From positions 372,001-436,000 of the forward strand of contig NZ_BMIF01000002.1 of assembly GCF_014641695.1 (NCBI RefSeq): a DNA stretch of 64,000 nt. The letters run 5' to 3'. This document shows positions 51,744 to 60,827 of this stretch, piece by piece. Positions within the stretch are counted from its first letter, which is position 1. The number at the start of each line of letters is the position of its first letter. Below the pieces are notes generated by a model, which did no database searches, was not told where the DNA came from, and saw only the letters and a program-made list of their open reading frames with translations. The translations under genes were made by a program, and so were the position numbers. Source of the DNA: Nitratireductor aestuarii. Lineage in GTDB: Bacteria; Pseudomonadota; Alphaproteobacteria; Rhizobiales; Rhizobiaceae.

Positions 51744-51980
51744 TCAGGCAGTAGGTTCTCCGCTTGGGAAGGTCGGTTCCGGCGGGATCTCGGGTGGACC
51801 GTCAGGTGGGTCGCGAAAGGGTTCTTCCTGCGGTGACGGTATGGGGTCGGGCGTGGGCGGCGGAATGCCGGGCGGCGGATCGATCGGAGGCGTCTCCGGC
51901 GGTGTCGGTGGAGATGGCGGCAAGGGATTGGGATTGTCGGGGGCGGGGTTCGGGTCGTTTGGATCGTTAGGATCGGACAT
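51744..51980 (-). CDS. Small proline-rich hypothetical protein
   Basis: This 78-residue frame begins with tandem DPN triplets (SDPNDPNDPNPAPDNPNP) and continues with PP-rich spacing to the end; over a third is proline. GAAGGAG sits 8 nt before ATG 51980, supporting translation. No signal peptide or membrane helix is present. Such stretches may be linkers or low-complexity cell-envelope proteins; function is unknown. It lies 39 nt upstream of pcm on the same strand. Confidence 0.55.
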   Translation of the reverse strand: MSDPNDPNDPNPAPDNPNPLPPSPPTPPETPPIDPPPGIPPPTPDPIPSPQEEPFRDPPDGPPEIPPEPTFPSGEPTA

Positions 51981-52122
51981 GGTCAAGGCTCCTTCAAGGA
52001 TCCAACCCGCTGAAGTGCGACCGGTTCCCGCAAAACCCGAGAAGGCAGAAAACCCATCTCCACATTTCCCGGAATTGCACTATAGATGCGCGCAGCGCTC
52101 ACCCTTGCCACCAGGATCGACG

Positions 52123-53400
52123 ATGTCCGCCGCTTCGACAGATATGCTTGAAATTGTGCCGCCTGCAGGTCCGCTCAGGGGCGCTGTCACGCCGCCCGGA
52201 TCAAAGTCGATCACCAATCGCGCGCTGCTGGTTGCCGCACTTGCAAAGGGCGAAAGCGTGCTCACCGGCGGACTTACCAGCGACGACACCCGTTACATGG
52301 CAGAGGCGCTCAGAGCGATGGGCGTGGCGATCGAGCAGGATGGCACGACGTTCATGGTCGCCTCGTCGGGAAGGCTAGCGCAGCCTGAGAAGCCGCTCTT
52401 CCTGGGCAATGCCGGCACGGCCGTGCGGTTCCTGACCGCCGCCTGCGCGTTCATCGATGGTCATGTGGTGCTCGACGGCGACGAGCACATGCGCAAGCGC
52501 CCCATCAAGCCGTTGGTCGCAGCGCTCAACAGCCTTGGCATTGATGCGCGCAGCGAGACCGGATGCCCTCCGGTCGAACTTTTCGGCAATCCGAAGGCTT
52601 TCGAGGGCAAGGACCATATCGTCGTTGAAATCGATGGCTCGCTCTCGAGCCAGTATGTTTCCGCGCTTCTCATGGCTGCGCCGCAGGCACCCGTGCCCGT
52701 GCTGGTGCGGGTCGCCGGGGATGGTATCGGCTCCAGGGGCTACATCGACATCACGCTTGAAACCATGCGGGCGTTTGGTGCCGCCGTGCATCAGGAAGAC
52801 GCGCTCGCCTGGCGGATCGAGCCGACCGGCTACAAGGCCGCGAATTATGCCATCGAGCCGGACGCTTCCGCCGCGACCTATCTCTGGGCGTGGGAAAAGC
52901 TCACTGGCGGAGCGATCGACATTGGCATCCGGCCCGAGGAGATGAGCCAGCCCGACGCCGTCGCCTACGAGTTCATAAAGCAGTTTCCGCACCTGCCCGC
53001 CGAGATTGCCGGAGCACAGATGCAGGATGCCATTCCGACACTTGCGGTCATGGCCATGTTCAATGCAACGCCGGTGCGGTTCACGGGGCTCAGCAACCTG
53101 CGCGTTAAGGAATGCGATCGGGTCAGCGCGCTTTCGACCGAGCTCAACAAGATCCTTCCCGGACTTGCACGCGAAGAGGGCGACGACCTTATCGTCAACG
53201 GCAGCCCGGACCATGCCAACCTGAAGAAGCCTGTCGAGATCTTTACCTATGCGGACCACCGCATCGCCATGAGCTTCGCGCTCGCGGGACTTTGCAGGGA
53301 AGGGATCCGCATCCTCGATCCTGGCTGCGTTGCCAAGACGTACCCGAACTATTGGCGCGACCTTGCCTCAGTCGGCGTGGAGCTTAAGACGCCGAGCTGA
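52123..53400 (+). CDS. aroA: 3-phosphoshikimate 1-carboxyvinyltransferase (EPSP synthase)
   Basis: This 425-residue shikimate-pathway enzyme has PGSKSITNRALLVAALAKG, LGNAGTAVRFLTAACAFIDG (phosphoenolpyruvate site), DGSLSSQYVSALLMAAPQA, the LRVKECDR segment and YADHRIAMSFALAGL near the end. ATG 52123 is chosen; the frame open to 51841 runs through the complement of the proline-rich gene. A second ATG lies at 52144. Confidence 0.95.
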   Translation: MSAASTDMLEIVPPAGPLRGAVTPPGSKSITNRALLVAALAKGESVLTGGLTSDDTRYMAEALRAMGVAIEQDGTTFMVASSGRLAQPEKPLFLGNAGTAVRFLTAACAFIDGHVVLDGDEHMRKRPIKPLVAALNSLGIDARSETGCPPVELFGNPKAFEGKDHIVVEIDGSLSSQYVSALLMAAPQAPVPVLVRVAGDGIGSRGYIDITLETMRAFGAAVHQEDALAWRIEPTGYKAANYAIEPDASAATYLWAWEKLTGGAIDIGIRPEEMSQPDAVAYEFIKQFPHLPAEIAGAQMQDAIPTLAVMAMFNATPVRFTGLSNLRVKECDRVSALSTELNKILPGLAREEGDDLIVNGSPDHANLKKPVEIFTYADHRIAMSFALAGLCREGIRILDPGCVAKTYPNYWRDLASVGVELKTPS

Positions 53401-53527
53401 CTGTCGCCCGAGCCAGCTGTTGCATCCGCGCGTGCTTCTTCCTGCATGGCAGCCAATCTCATTAAGTATATTTACTTAACGAAGATCCAATAAGATGGTA
53501 CTGCGGTATGGAAGTGGCGGGCGTCTA

Positions 53528-54976
53528 ATGGGAATTCATCCTATCTCTCACGACAGTGACAAGGTGTTCGAGCTTGCGCCGATTTCGCTATGGCTCGAGG
53601 ATTACAGCGGTCTTCGCAAACTTTTCGAAGAGTGGTGGGCACAGGGCATCACTGACCTGAAGGCGTTCCTGCGGGAGGATATCAGCCGTCTGCATCTGTG
53701 TACCCAGCAGATCCAGGTGCTGCAGGTCAACCAGAAGACGCTATCGCTCTATGAGGCCCGTGACCTTGCGCACCTGGTCGAGAACCTGGGTACGATCTTC
53801 GGCGGCGATATGCTGGAGCCGCACATTGAAGAGATGGTGCAGCTCTGGAACGGATCTTTGATCTTCGAAAGCAACACGATCAATCATTCGCTCAGCGGCA
53901 AGCAGATGCACATCCAGCTCAAGGGCAGGATCCTGCCGGGCTATGAACAGAGCTGGGACCGTGTTCTTCTGTCCATCGAGGATGTAACCGCGCGGGAAGA
54001 GGCGCGCGCTGGGCTTGAACGCCAGAGAAGCTATGCCGAAGGGCTCTTCGAGCATTCGCCTGTCTCGCTTTGGGTGGAAGATTTCAGCGCCATCAAGCGG
54101 CTGATGGACGAGGTGCGCGAGAGGGGCATTACGGATTTCCGCGTGTTCACCGATGTGCATCCGGAATTCGTCGAGCGCTGCATGAGCGAGATCAAGGTGC
54201 TGGACGTCAACAAAGAGACGCTCTCGCTCTTTCTCGCCCCTGACAAGAAGACCCTGCTGCAGAACCTGCAGAGCGTTCTACGGTCAGAGATGATCACGCA
54301 GTTCCGCGAGCAGCTGATCGAGCTCTGGAACGGAAGCCTGTTCCAGCGCCGCGAGGTGGTGAACTATGCGCTCGATGGTTCGGAGCGCCACCTGCTCATG
54401 CAGCTCTCGGTCCTGCCCGGATACGAGGAGGACTGGTCGCTCGTTCAGATCGCGATGACCGACATTACGGCGCGCAAGAAGGCCGAAGCCTACCTTGAGT
54501 ATCTCGGCAATCACGATGTGCTGACGCAGCTCTACAACCGCGCCTATTACGTCAACGAATTGAAGCGGCTCGAACGGAAGGGTGAAAGCCCCGTCTCGAT
54601 CATCTACATTGACCTCAACAACCTGAAGCTGGTCAACGACCGCTGGGGTCACGATACCGGCGACGGGTTGCTGCGCCGCATTGGCGAGATCCTGAACAAG
54701 GCGGTTGCGTATCCCAGCCACGCCGCGCGCATCGGCGGCGACGAGTTTGCCGTCGTGATGCCTTTTGTCGATGAAGCGGGCGCGGAGAAGATGGTCGAGG
54801 ATATCCTCAAGCTCGTCGAGCTCAACAACCAATACTATTCGCAGATGGAGCTCAATTTCTCAATCGGCTGCGCCACGTCTCAGCCAGGCGAACGGCTGAC
54901 CGCCGTTGCCCGCCGCGCCGACCTGCTGATGTATGAAAACAAGCGGGCGAAAGACGCTGCTGCCGGGACAGCGTAG
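53528..54976 (+). CDS. Diguanylate cyclase with two tandem PAS-like domains
   Basis: This 482-residue soluble protein carries a duplicated sensor unit. Residues about 13-160 (FELAPISLWLEDYSGLRKLFEEW, then VNQKTLSLY) are repeated at about 175-320 (FEHSPVSLWVEDFSAIKRLMDEV, then VNKETLSLF). A C-terminal GGDEF domain follows with intact RIGGDEFAVVM and DVLTQLYNRAYY. It synthesises cyclic di-GMP in response to a cytoplasmic signal. ATG 53528 behind GGCGGG is preferred over 53495, with moderate certainty. Confidence 0.9.
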   Translation: MGIHPISHDSDKVFELAPISLWLEDYSGLRKLFEEWWAQGITDLKAFLREDISRLHLCTQQIQVLQVNQKTLSLYEARDLAHLVENLGTIFGGDMLEPHIEEMVQLWNGSLIFESNTINHSLSGKQMHIQLKGRILPGYEQSWDRVLLSIEDVTAREEARAGLERQRSYAEGLFEHSPVSLWVEDFSAIKRLMDEVRERGITDFRVFTDVHPEFVERCMSEIKVLDVNKETLSLFLAPDKKTLLQNLQSVLRSEMITQFREQLIELWNGSLFQRREVVNYALDGSERHLLMQLSVLPGYEEDWSLVQIAMTDITARKKAEAYLEYLGNHDVLTQLYNRAYYVNELKRLERKGESPVSIIYIDLNNLKLVNDRWGHDTGDGLLRRIGEILNKAVAYPSHAARIGGDEFAVVMPFVDEAGAEKMVEDILKLVELNNQYYSQMELNFSIGCATSQPGERLTAVARRADLLMYENKRAKDAAAGTA

Positions 54977-54999
54977 GCGAGAAGGCCGTCTGGACAAAC

Positions 55000-55033
55000 A
55001 AAAACCGCCGCAAGAACCCTGCGGCGGTTTTTT
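55000..55033. terminator. Strong bidirectional terminator
   Basis: AAAAACCGCCGCA (55000-55012) and TGCGGCGGTTTTTT (55020-55033) form a perfect stem with flanking A and T runs. It serves the cyclase gene and possibly the convergent autotransporter gene. Confidence 0.92.
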
Positions 55034-55080
55034 ATTGGTCCGATTGGGCTGGAGCCAACTGCTCCAACTCTTTGTTTTCT

Positions 55081-55126
55081 CGTGGTTCCGGACGGAAAAC
55101 CGGTTCTCACTTTTCCTGGAACCGCG
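55081..55126. repeat. Dispersed intergenic palindrome, copy 4
   Basis: GGTTCCGGACGGAAAACCGG and TCACTTTTCCTGGAACCGC form the typical arms and core of the repeat family. A degenerate fifth copy may exist at 52016-52080. Confidence 0.65.
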
Positions 55127-55158
55127 GTAAAGGCTCCAAGCCAGGGATCTTCAGCCGG

Positions 55159-58100
55159 TCAGAACTTTACGTTCAGGCCGATCCGGCCACCATGCTCACT
55201 GACGCCCGAGCCAAACTGGCCGCCGTAGGAGAGGCTGAGGGTCGTCTCGGGTGCAATGGCGAAGTCCACGCCTGCTTCCACGACCGCAGTGTTCTTCGCA
55301 ATCGGCGTACCGGTAACGGAGAAAGCTTCGCCGGACTGGAAGCGATGGTTGCTGACCGGGTCAATGTCGCCAAGCGCATGCTGCCAGCCAACCGTTCCGC
55401 GTGCCTTGATCTTGTAGCCTGCCACGTCAAGATCGCTCGCTGCATGCAGACCGACGGTCACGAACGTGGTGTCCATGGTGCTGGAGGAGGCGCTGAGCGA
55501 TGCGTCGCCACCCGTTTCGCTGAAGCCATCGGTGTGGAGACGAACGTGGGCCAGGTTCGCGAAGGGCTCGATGGTAGCGCCGCCAACATTCATCTCGTAA
55601 CCGATCTCACCGAAGGCGTGGAACGCACCGGCATTGTGATCAGCGGAGAGCGAGTCGGTGAGGCCACGGAGAGCTACGGCACGGTTCGTCTCAACGCTGG
55701 ACCAGGCGTAGGCGATGCCGCCGCGGACGCCCAGGCCGTTCCAGCGATTGCCACCGTAGACGCCGACATGGAAGGTATCCGCGGAGGCCGAGGATGCACG
55801 GGCGTTGGCGTGGAGGCTCGAATGGCTGTAGCCCACGAGGCCGCCGAGGGTCCATCCTTCGAGCTGTCCATCGATACCGGTGAGGAAACCGCTGCTCGAA
55901 CGATCGAGCTTCGCTGCATTGCCGTTGCCTGCGATGGATCCGCCGCTGGCAAAGGCATGTGCCCAGAGATTGTACCCAGGCTGGCTTTCATCCTGCGCGA
56001 AGCCAGCGCGGACACGGTCGTTGGCGGTGGTGCGGATGCGACGCGTGTCTTCAATCAGCGCAGTTCTGGCCGAGGCATGAATTTCGCCGGAGAGGACGTC
56101 GAAGGCCGATGGAGCTTCGTCTTCCGTTAGCTGAAGGATCGCCAGCTGAAGCGCACTGTCCTCGTCGGTTGTGATCAGAGCTTCAGCAACAGACGTCTGG
56201 TTCGCCGTGTTGGCAGCCTCTGCGAAGCCTGCCAGGTTGCGTTCCATGATCAGGCTGATCTGGCCCCTATCGACGACGACCTTGGCATCAAGGAAGGCGA
56301 AATCATCAATGATTTCAGCGAAGGCGCCTTGCACTGAGCCTGTGGTCATGAAGGTGTACGACGTGGAAGGCAGGAAGGAGCTTGCTCCTGCCAAAACGCG
56401 GAGCGTGCCGCCTGACAGGATTGCTCGCCCGTCAACCTGCAGCACATCCATGTCGCTGCCGTCAATTTCAGCCTCGTAGATGAGCCCACCGAGATCCAGC
56501 TCGTCTGTTACGATCAGCCTTGCGATGGAATTTCCAGGGGCAATCACGCCACCTGTCTGCCCAAATACGCTTCTGATGCTTCCGACAGTGCCGTTGCCGC
56601 CGAGCGTGCCGCCGGCACCGATCTCGATGTTGGCTTGGCCGTAGTCGTTGTTGATCGACAGCAATCCTCCATTCACGGTCATCAAACCAGAGAAGGTGCT
56701 TGCACTGCTGCCGGCCAGGTTGAGCCTGCCGGTTCCCGCCTTGATCAGCGTGCCGTTGCCTGAGATGGTGCCTTCAAAGGTGGAGGAGGAGTTGTTCGAG
56801 CCGACCGTCAGGTTGCCAGTGGAGAGGTCGATGAGGCCTGTGCCAGCCAGACCCGCGACGGACTGATTGAACTGATTGTTGTAGGTTGAGCCTGCCTGAA
56901 GCCTCAAGACGGAGGCAGCAGACATTACGCTGTCGGCGCCCGCTGCCAGAGTGGTTGCGTCGCCTACGATGGTTTCACCCGACCAGCTGAGGCTGCCGGT
57001 CAGGGTCACATCACCGCCGGTAAAGGTGACGTTGCCAGTGCCGGCGCCATCGCCTGCAAGGATGGCCACGCCATCGACGTCCACCGTGCCACCGGCTTCC
57101 CCGGCGACAAGGTCATTGGACAGCGTGAGGTTTTCCGTCAGTCTCAGCGTTCCACCGTTGAGGGTGGCAGCTCCTGCGCCAAGCGCATTGGCGTTTACTG
57201 CTTCAACTACGCCTGCCTGGATTTCGGTGCCACCTTCGTAAGTGTTTGCAGCGGAGAGGACCAGCTTGCCTTCGCCGACCTTTACCACGCCACCAGTTCC
57301 GCTCAGCAGGCCGGAATAGGTGAGGGTGTTGCCGTTCGAGTCGAAGATCGCGCCGTCGGAGCCGACCGTAGCATCGTGACTGACGGTAAGGTTTGATCCT
57401 GTACGTGCGCGCAGAGTACCGCCATTGAAGTTCAGATGGCTGGTCGCTGTCGAAGCAATCGTTCCACCGGCCTCCAGAACGCCGCCATTGAGGTTCAGCG
57501 TGCCATTGCCCTGGCCGAAACGGATGGTGCCACCCACGGTGACCAAACCGCCATTCACGTTAACCGTGCCACTTCCGAGAACACCTTCGGAGCCCTGGTA
57601 AAAGGCAATCTTGAGATTGCCCAGCAGACGTGCCTCACCGCCATTGACGTTGAAAACCGCTGTTGAGGTATTCGCGTTCTCGCCGACACCAACCTGGAAC
57701 TCTGTTGCAATCCCCTCGCGGCCAACCTCCAGGACGCCCCCATTTAGATTATATTCACCGTAAGAGCCTGCGCCGCGACCGATGCCGACCAGAGCCAGTC
57801 CGGACAGATGGACATACGAATCATCGCCCTCTTGAGTGAACGTCCCGTTACCTCCGCCATAGCCGATCACGAAGTAACGGTCGTCGATGCCTGCATTGGT
57901 GCCGCCGCCCTTGATCACAATCGAGGAATTGTCCACGGTAACAGTTGCGGTGCCGGAGCCTTCGCCAACGCGGAAATGGCTCGCTGCATGAGAGCTATCG
58001 ATTATCGAACCGTTGCGAAGCTCCAGGTTGGCATCGGCAGATATACCCAAGCGCACGGATGCGCCCTGGTCGCCTATGACAACGCTGCCGTTGTCCATCA

Positions 58101-58737
58101 CCAGCTGACCGTTGCCGCCGGAATAACCGATGAAGAAACCGCTGTAGTTCTTGGCGCCCTCGTCGGTGCCAAGGTTCAGTTGACCGCCGTTGGTAATGCG
58201 CAGGATGCCGGTGTGGCCGTTGGCGTAACCCACCTGAATGTGATTACTGCCAGTATACGCGTTATCAAGATTGACCGTGCCGCCGCTGATGTTCAGCTCG
58301 CCAGTTTTCCCGGAGGACCCCAGCTGAATCTTTGAAAAGCCTGTCGTTGTGCCCAGGTTGAGCTGGGTGCCAGGGTTGATCGAGGTGATGCCATCCTGGA
58401 TCAGGAGCTCGTTCGCTCCAAGATCGATCTGGAGGGAATCGTTGGTGCCCGGGGCAGAAATCGTTTGATCGATTATCAGAGCCTGCCCAGCTGGCCCACT
58501 ATACGTCAGGTAGCCTGTACCCGTGCCTGTCGTGACGATATTCTGCAGCTCGGACTGGAATTGGGCGGGATCGCTGAAGGTGCCCTCTGGTACGTCGGCT
58601 GCGGCCAGATTCGGCATTAACAGAGCGGCCAGCGCACCGAACACCACGGATCTTGCGGAAAGCGCAGACGTAGTACGGCAATGCTTTGCTATACGTTGGG
58701 TGACGCTCAAACGAAAAAAATGGTTTACTTGCGGCAC
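55159..58737 (-). CDS. Type V autotransporter with beta-strand repeats
   Basis: This 1,192-residue surface protein has a signal region (basic N-terminus, then SVVFGALAALLMPNLAAAD) and a long passenger of short strands such as GTVNVNGGLVTVGGTIRFGQGNGTLNLNGG. It includes PATR-type repeats (LSGTGGVVKVGEGKLVLSAANTYEGGTEI). From about residue 920 an autotransporter beta barrel (YNLWAHAFASGGSI) ends in the terminal phenylalanine NVKF. The gene is independent of the 23.8-kb autotransporter and not closely similar in passenger or barrel by eye. Adhesin-like function is inferred. Confidence 0.92.
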   Translation of the reverse strand: MPQVNHFFRLSVTQRIAKHCRTTSALSARSVVFGALAALLMPNLAAADVPEGTFSDPAQFQSELQNIVTTGTGTGYLTYSGPAGQALIIDQTISAPGTNDSLQIDLGANELLIQDGITSINPGTQLNLGTTTGFSKIQLGSSGKTGELNISGGTVNLDNAYTGSNHIQVGYANGHTGILRITNGGQLNLGTDEGAKNYSGFFIGYSGGNGQLVMDNGSVVIGDQGASVRLGISADANLELRNGSIIDSSHAASHFRVGEGSGTATVTVDNSSIVIKGGGTNAGIDDRYFVIGYGGGNGTFTQEGDDSYVHLSGLALVGIGRGAGSYGEYNLNGGVLEVGREGIATEFQVGVGENANTSTAVFNVNGGEARLLGNLKIAFYQGSEGVLGSGTVNVNGGLVTVGGTIRFGQGNGTLNLNGGVLEAGGTIASTATSHLNFNGGTLRARTGSNLTVSHDATVGSDGAIFDSNGNTLTYSGLLSGTGGVVKVGEGKLVLSAANTYEGGTEIQAGVVEAVNANALGAGAATLNGGTLRLTENLTLSNDLVAGEAGGTVDVDGVAILAGDGAGTGNVTFTGGDVTLTGSLSWSGETIVGDATTLAAGADSVMSAASVLRLQAGSTYNNQFNQSVAGLAGTGLIDLSTGNLTVGSNNSSSTFEGTISGNGTLIKAGTGRLNLAGSSASTFSGLMTVNGGLLSINNDYGQANIEIGAGGTLGGNGTVGSIRSVFGQTGGVIAPGNSIARLIVTDELDLGGLIYEAEIDGSDMDVLQVDGRAILSGGTLRVLAGASSFLPSTSYTFMTTGSVQGAFAEIIDDFAFLDAKVVVDRGQISLIMERNLAGFAEAANTANQTSVAEALITTDEDSALQLAILQLTEDEAPSAFDVLSGEIHASARTALIEDTRRIRTTANDRVRAGFAQDESQPGYNLWAHAFASGGSIAGNGNAAKLDRSSSGFLTGIDGQLEGWTLGGLVGYSHSSLHANARASSASADTFHVGVYGGNRWNGLGVRGGIAYAWSSVETNRAVALRGLTDSLSADHNAGAFHAFGEIGYEMNVGGATIEPFANLAHVRLHTDGFSETGGDASLSASSSTMDTTFVTVGLHAASDLDVAGYKIKARGTVGWQHALGDIDPVSNHRFQSGEAFSVTGTPIAKNTAVVEAGVDFAIAPETTLSLSYGGQFGSGVSEHGGRIGLNVKF

Positions 58738-59091
58738 GCGGATCGCTCTCCGCTGCCTGGCGTGTGTTCAACATGGACTTCTCAGCTTTCGGATAAAGGC
58801 TTCAGGCTCGACCAAAACCTCTGGAGTTATGCGCGATCTAATCCAAATGAGTTATAAAAGTGTAGCTATTCGGCAATCCGGTATATTACATAACATGAAA
58901 ATCAGTTCATAACGTGTTACCGCTGCAACGCCTGATTGGGTGCATCTTCACCGTCGGACTGGCCATTTTTCAGGGTAAGTCGTTAGATCCTATCGCTCTT
59001 TTCCAAGCCAATAATGATAGCGCGGACGGCTGCGATCCTGTTGTGGCTGATCGCTTTCAACCCGAAGATATTATAGGACGCTGGGGAAATC
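58738..59091. other. Gene-free A+T-rich interval between autotransporter and tRNA-Ser
   Basis: No supported gene. It must contain the leftward autotransporter promoter. I saw no strong dyad or repeat family member here. Confidence 0.5.
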
Positions 59092-59181
59092 TGGCGGAGA
59101 GAGCGGGATTCGAACCCGCGATACGGTTCCCCGTATACACACTTTCCAGGCGTGCGCCTTCAACCACTCGGCCACCTCTCC
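59092..59181 (-). tRNA. tRNA-Ser (anticodon GGA), CCA encoded
   Basis: Read on the minus strand, the gene begins GGAGAGGTGGCCGAGTGG, has CTGGAAA as anticodon loop (GGA, serine UCC/UCU codons), a long variable arm TACGG/CCGTA typical of class II tRNA, and the T arm GCGGGTTCGAATCCCGC. It closes with acceptor strand TCTCTCC, discriminator G and an encoded CCA (59094-59092). Confidence 0.97.
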
Positions 59182-59510
59182 AGCACGGATGCTTCGCCGA
59201 AGCGAAGAACACCATGGCGTCTTGCGACGCAGGGCTCATCTAGTCGATATGAACCAAAATGCCAAGATGGCTTTGCAGGTTTTGTGGCCATCCCCCGCAT
59301 TTTTTCTCGCAGCATCCGAAAGTCCCCCAGGTTCAGCAAACTTCGCAAAGGCTTCCTGGTCGGCCGGCATACGTCCAACCGGCGACGATCAAATCTTTGT
59401 AAGGCAATTGTAAAGGATAGTGAGGAAGACTAGTTGTGATACCCGGCAAGGGTATGAACATGCGCATCAGGCCTGACGGGCTGATGCCGGTCGCGGGGCG
59501 GTAAAAGATC
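59182..59510. other. Gene-free interval upstream of small membrane protein gene
   Basis: No supported gene or recognisable element. I looked for a partial integrase or attachment-site repeat of the tRNA 3' end and did not find one. Confidence 0.4.
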
Positions 59511-59834
59511 ATGCGGTTCCTCAGTGTTATGCTCTCGTTGTTTCTGCTGGCGATCGGCGTGTTGCTGGCGGTGGTGGATGCCACGCGGTGCATTGCCGCC
59601 AATGAGTGGGTCTACACGCCGCTGATCGATTCCTGGCAGGCGTTCGCACCAAGTCTGCTCGCTGCGATGGAGCTGGCGATCAAGTCGAGCTCGGCTGACT
59701 TCCTGTGGGACAAGGCGGTTGTCCACGTACTGCAGGCGCCAGGCTGGGCAGTCTTCTTCGTGCTCGCCTTCGTCTTTCATGCTGCGGGCTGGCGGCGCAA
59801 GAAGCAGAACCACTTCGCCCACGTCTATCGTTGA
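59511..59834 (+). CDS. Small inner-membrane protein of unknown function
   Basis: This 107-residue frame has an N-terminal hydrophobic helix (FLSVMLSLFLLAIGVLLAVVDATRC) and a C-terminal one (APGWAVFFVLAFVFHAAGW), followed by a basic RRKKQNH tail that would face the cytoplasm. The loop between contains a conserved-looking WVYTPLIDSWQAFAPSLL. Codon use resembles neighbours. It resembles small membrane proteins annotated in other Hyphomicrobiales, but I cannot name a family. Confidence 0.7.
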   Translation: MRFLSVMLSLFLLAIGVLLAVVDATRCIAANEWVYTPLIDSWQAFAPSLLAAMELAIKSSSADFLWDKAVVHVLQAPGWAVFFVLAFVFHAAGWRRKKQNHFAHVYR

Positions 59835-60001
59835 AAAAGCGAAGGGGGTCGACGCCTCCGCTGGTCGTGCACGGCTGATCAAATCTGTGGCTGGAAGGCG
59901 CTTTGAGCGGCTAGCGCTCTGGCATCTGTGCCCACAATTCCTACCTTACCGGTGAAAACCACGGGCATTCCATTGGAGTGCCCGCAACTGGAGGCTTCCC
60001 C

Positions 60002-60658
60002 ATGTTCTATCACGTTCCGGAAGAGAAACTCAGAATGCCAAGGCCGGAAGAGGCGCTGCCGGGCCGCTCGGACCCGGTCCCTACCGCGCAGACCCATTTC
60101 GTCAATGGCAGGCCGCTCAAGGGGCCCTATCCGGAAGGTAGCGAACGCGTTCTGTTCGGCATGGGGTGCTTCTGGGGCGTCGAGCGCCTGTTCTGGCAGA
60201 TTGAAGGCGTCTGGGTCACCGCAGCGGGCTATGCCGGCGGGGTGACGCCGAACCCGACCTATCGCGAGACGGTAACGGGCCTGACCGGCCATGCGGAAGT
60301 GGTGCAGGTGGTCTACGATCCAAAGGTGGTGAGCTTCGAGCGCCTGCTGAAGACGTTCTGGGAAGAGCATGATCCCACTCAGGGCATGCGCCAGGGCAAT
60401 GACGTCGGCACGACCTATCGTTCGGCCATCTTCTATACGACCGAAGAGCAGAAGGCCTTGGCCGAGGCTTCCCGGCAGGATTACCAGCGGGCGCTGACTT
60501 CGGCCGGTGTTGGCGGCGTGACGACAGAGATCACCGAGGCCGGCGAGTTCTATTTCGCAGAACCGGAGCATCAGCAGTATCTTGCGAAGAACCCGGGCGG
60601 TTATTGCGGCCTGCAGGGCACGGGCGTCTCCTGCCCGGCGCCGCGCAGTGCTGCCTGA
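60002..60658 (+). CDS. msrA: Peptide-methionine (S)-S-oxide reductase
   Basis: This 218-residue enzyme reduces methionine-S-sulfoxide. Catalytic Cys56 is in [13 protein letters not shown], and likely recycling cysteines are Cys202 and Cys211 in [13 protein letters not shown]. The middle shows [37 protein letters not shown] precedes ATG 60002. A terminator follows. Confidence 0.95.
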   Translation: MFYHVPEEKLRMPRPEEALPGRSDPVPTAQTHFVNGRPLKGPYPEGSERVLFGMGCFWGVERLFWQIEGVWVTAAGYAGGVTPNPTYRETVTGLTGHAEVVQVVYDPKVVSFERLLKTFWEEHDPTQGMRQGNDVGTTYRSAIFYTTEEQKALAEASRQDYQRALTSAGVGGVTTEITEAGEFYFAEPEHQQYLAKNPGGYCGLQGTGVSCPAPRSAA

Positions 60659-60678
60659 GCTTGAAGCTGGAGTGATGC

Positions 60679-60700
60679 AAAGGGGCCTCGGGGCCCCTTT
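60679..60700 (+). terminator. Rho-independent terminator of msrA
   Basis: AAAGGGGCC (60679-60687) pairs with GGCCCCTTT (60692-60700) around TCGG. Confidence 0.85.
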
Positions 60701-60827
60701 GTTATATAAGCATAATGGTTGGCTGCATCAGGCAGCGACCAATCGCGTAAATTGCTTGAACGCATTTCCTTCTGTCGTCAGGATGGAGTAAAGCTCTCCC
60801 CGTGCCGAGCGAAATAAGGAACGTACC

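Noticed and set aside
55072-56130. Plus-strand frame opposite the second autotransporter
   Set aside because: It lies antisense to a well-supported beta-barrel coding region and begins inside a palindromic repeat.
59092-59510. tRNA-Ser as an integration site for a mobile island
   Set aside because: No integrase gene, no direct repeat of the tRNA end and no mobility gene were found nearby.
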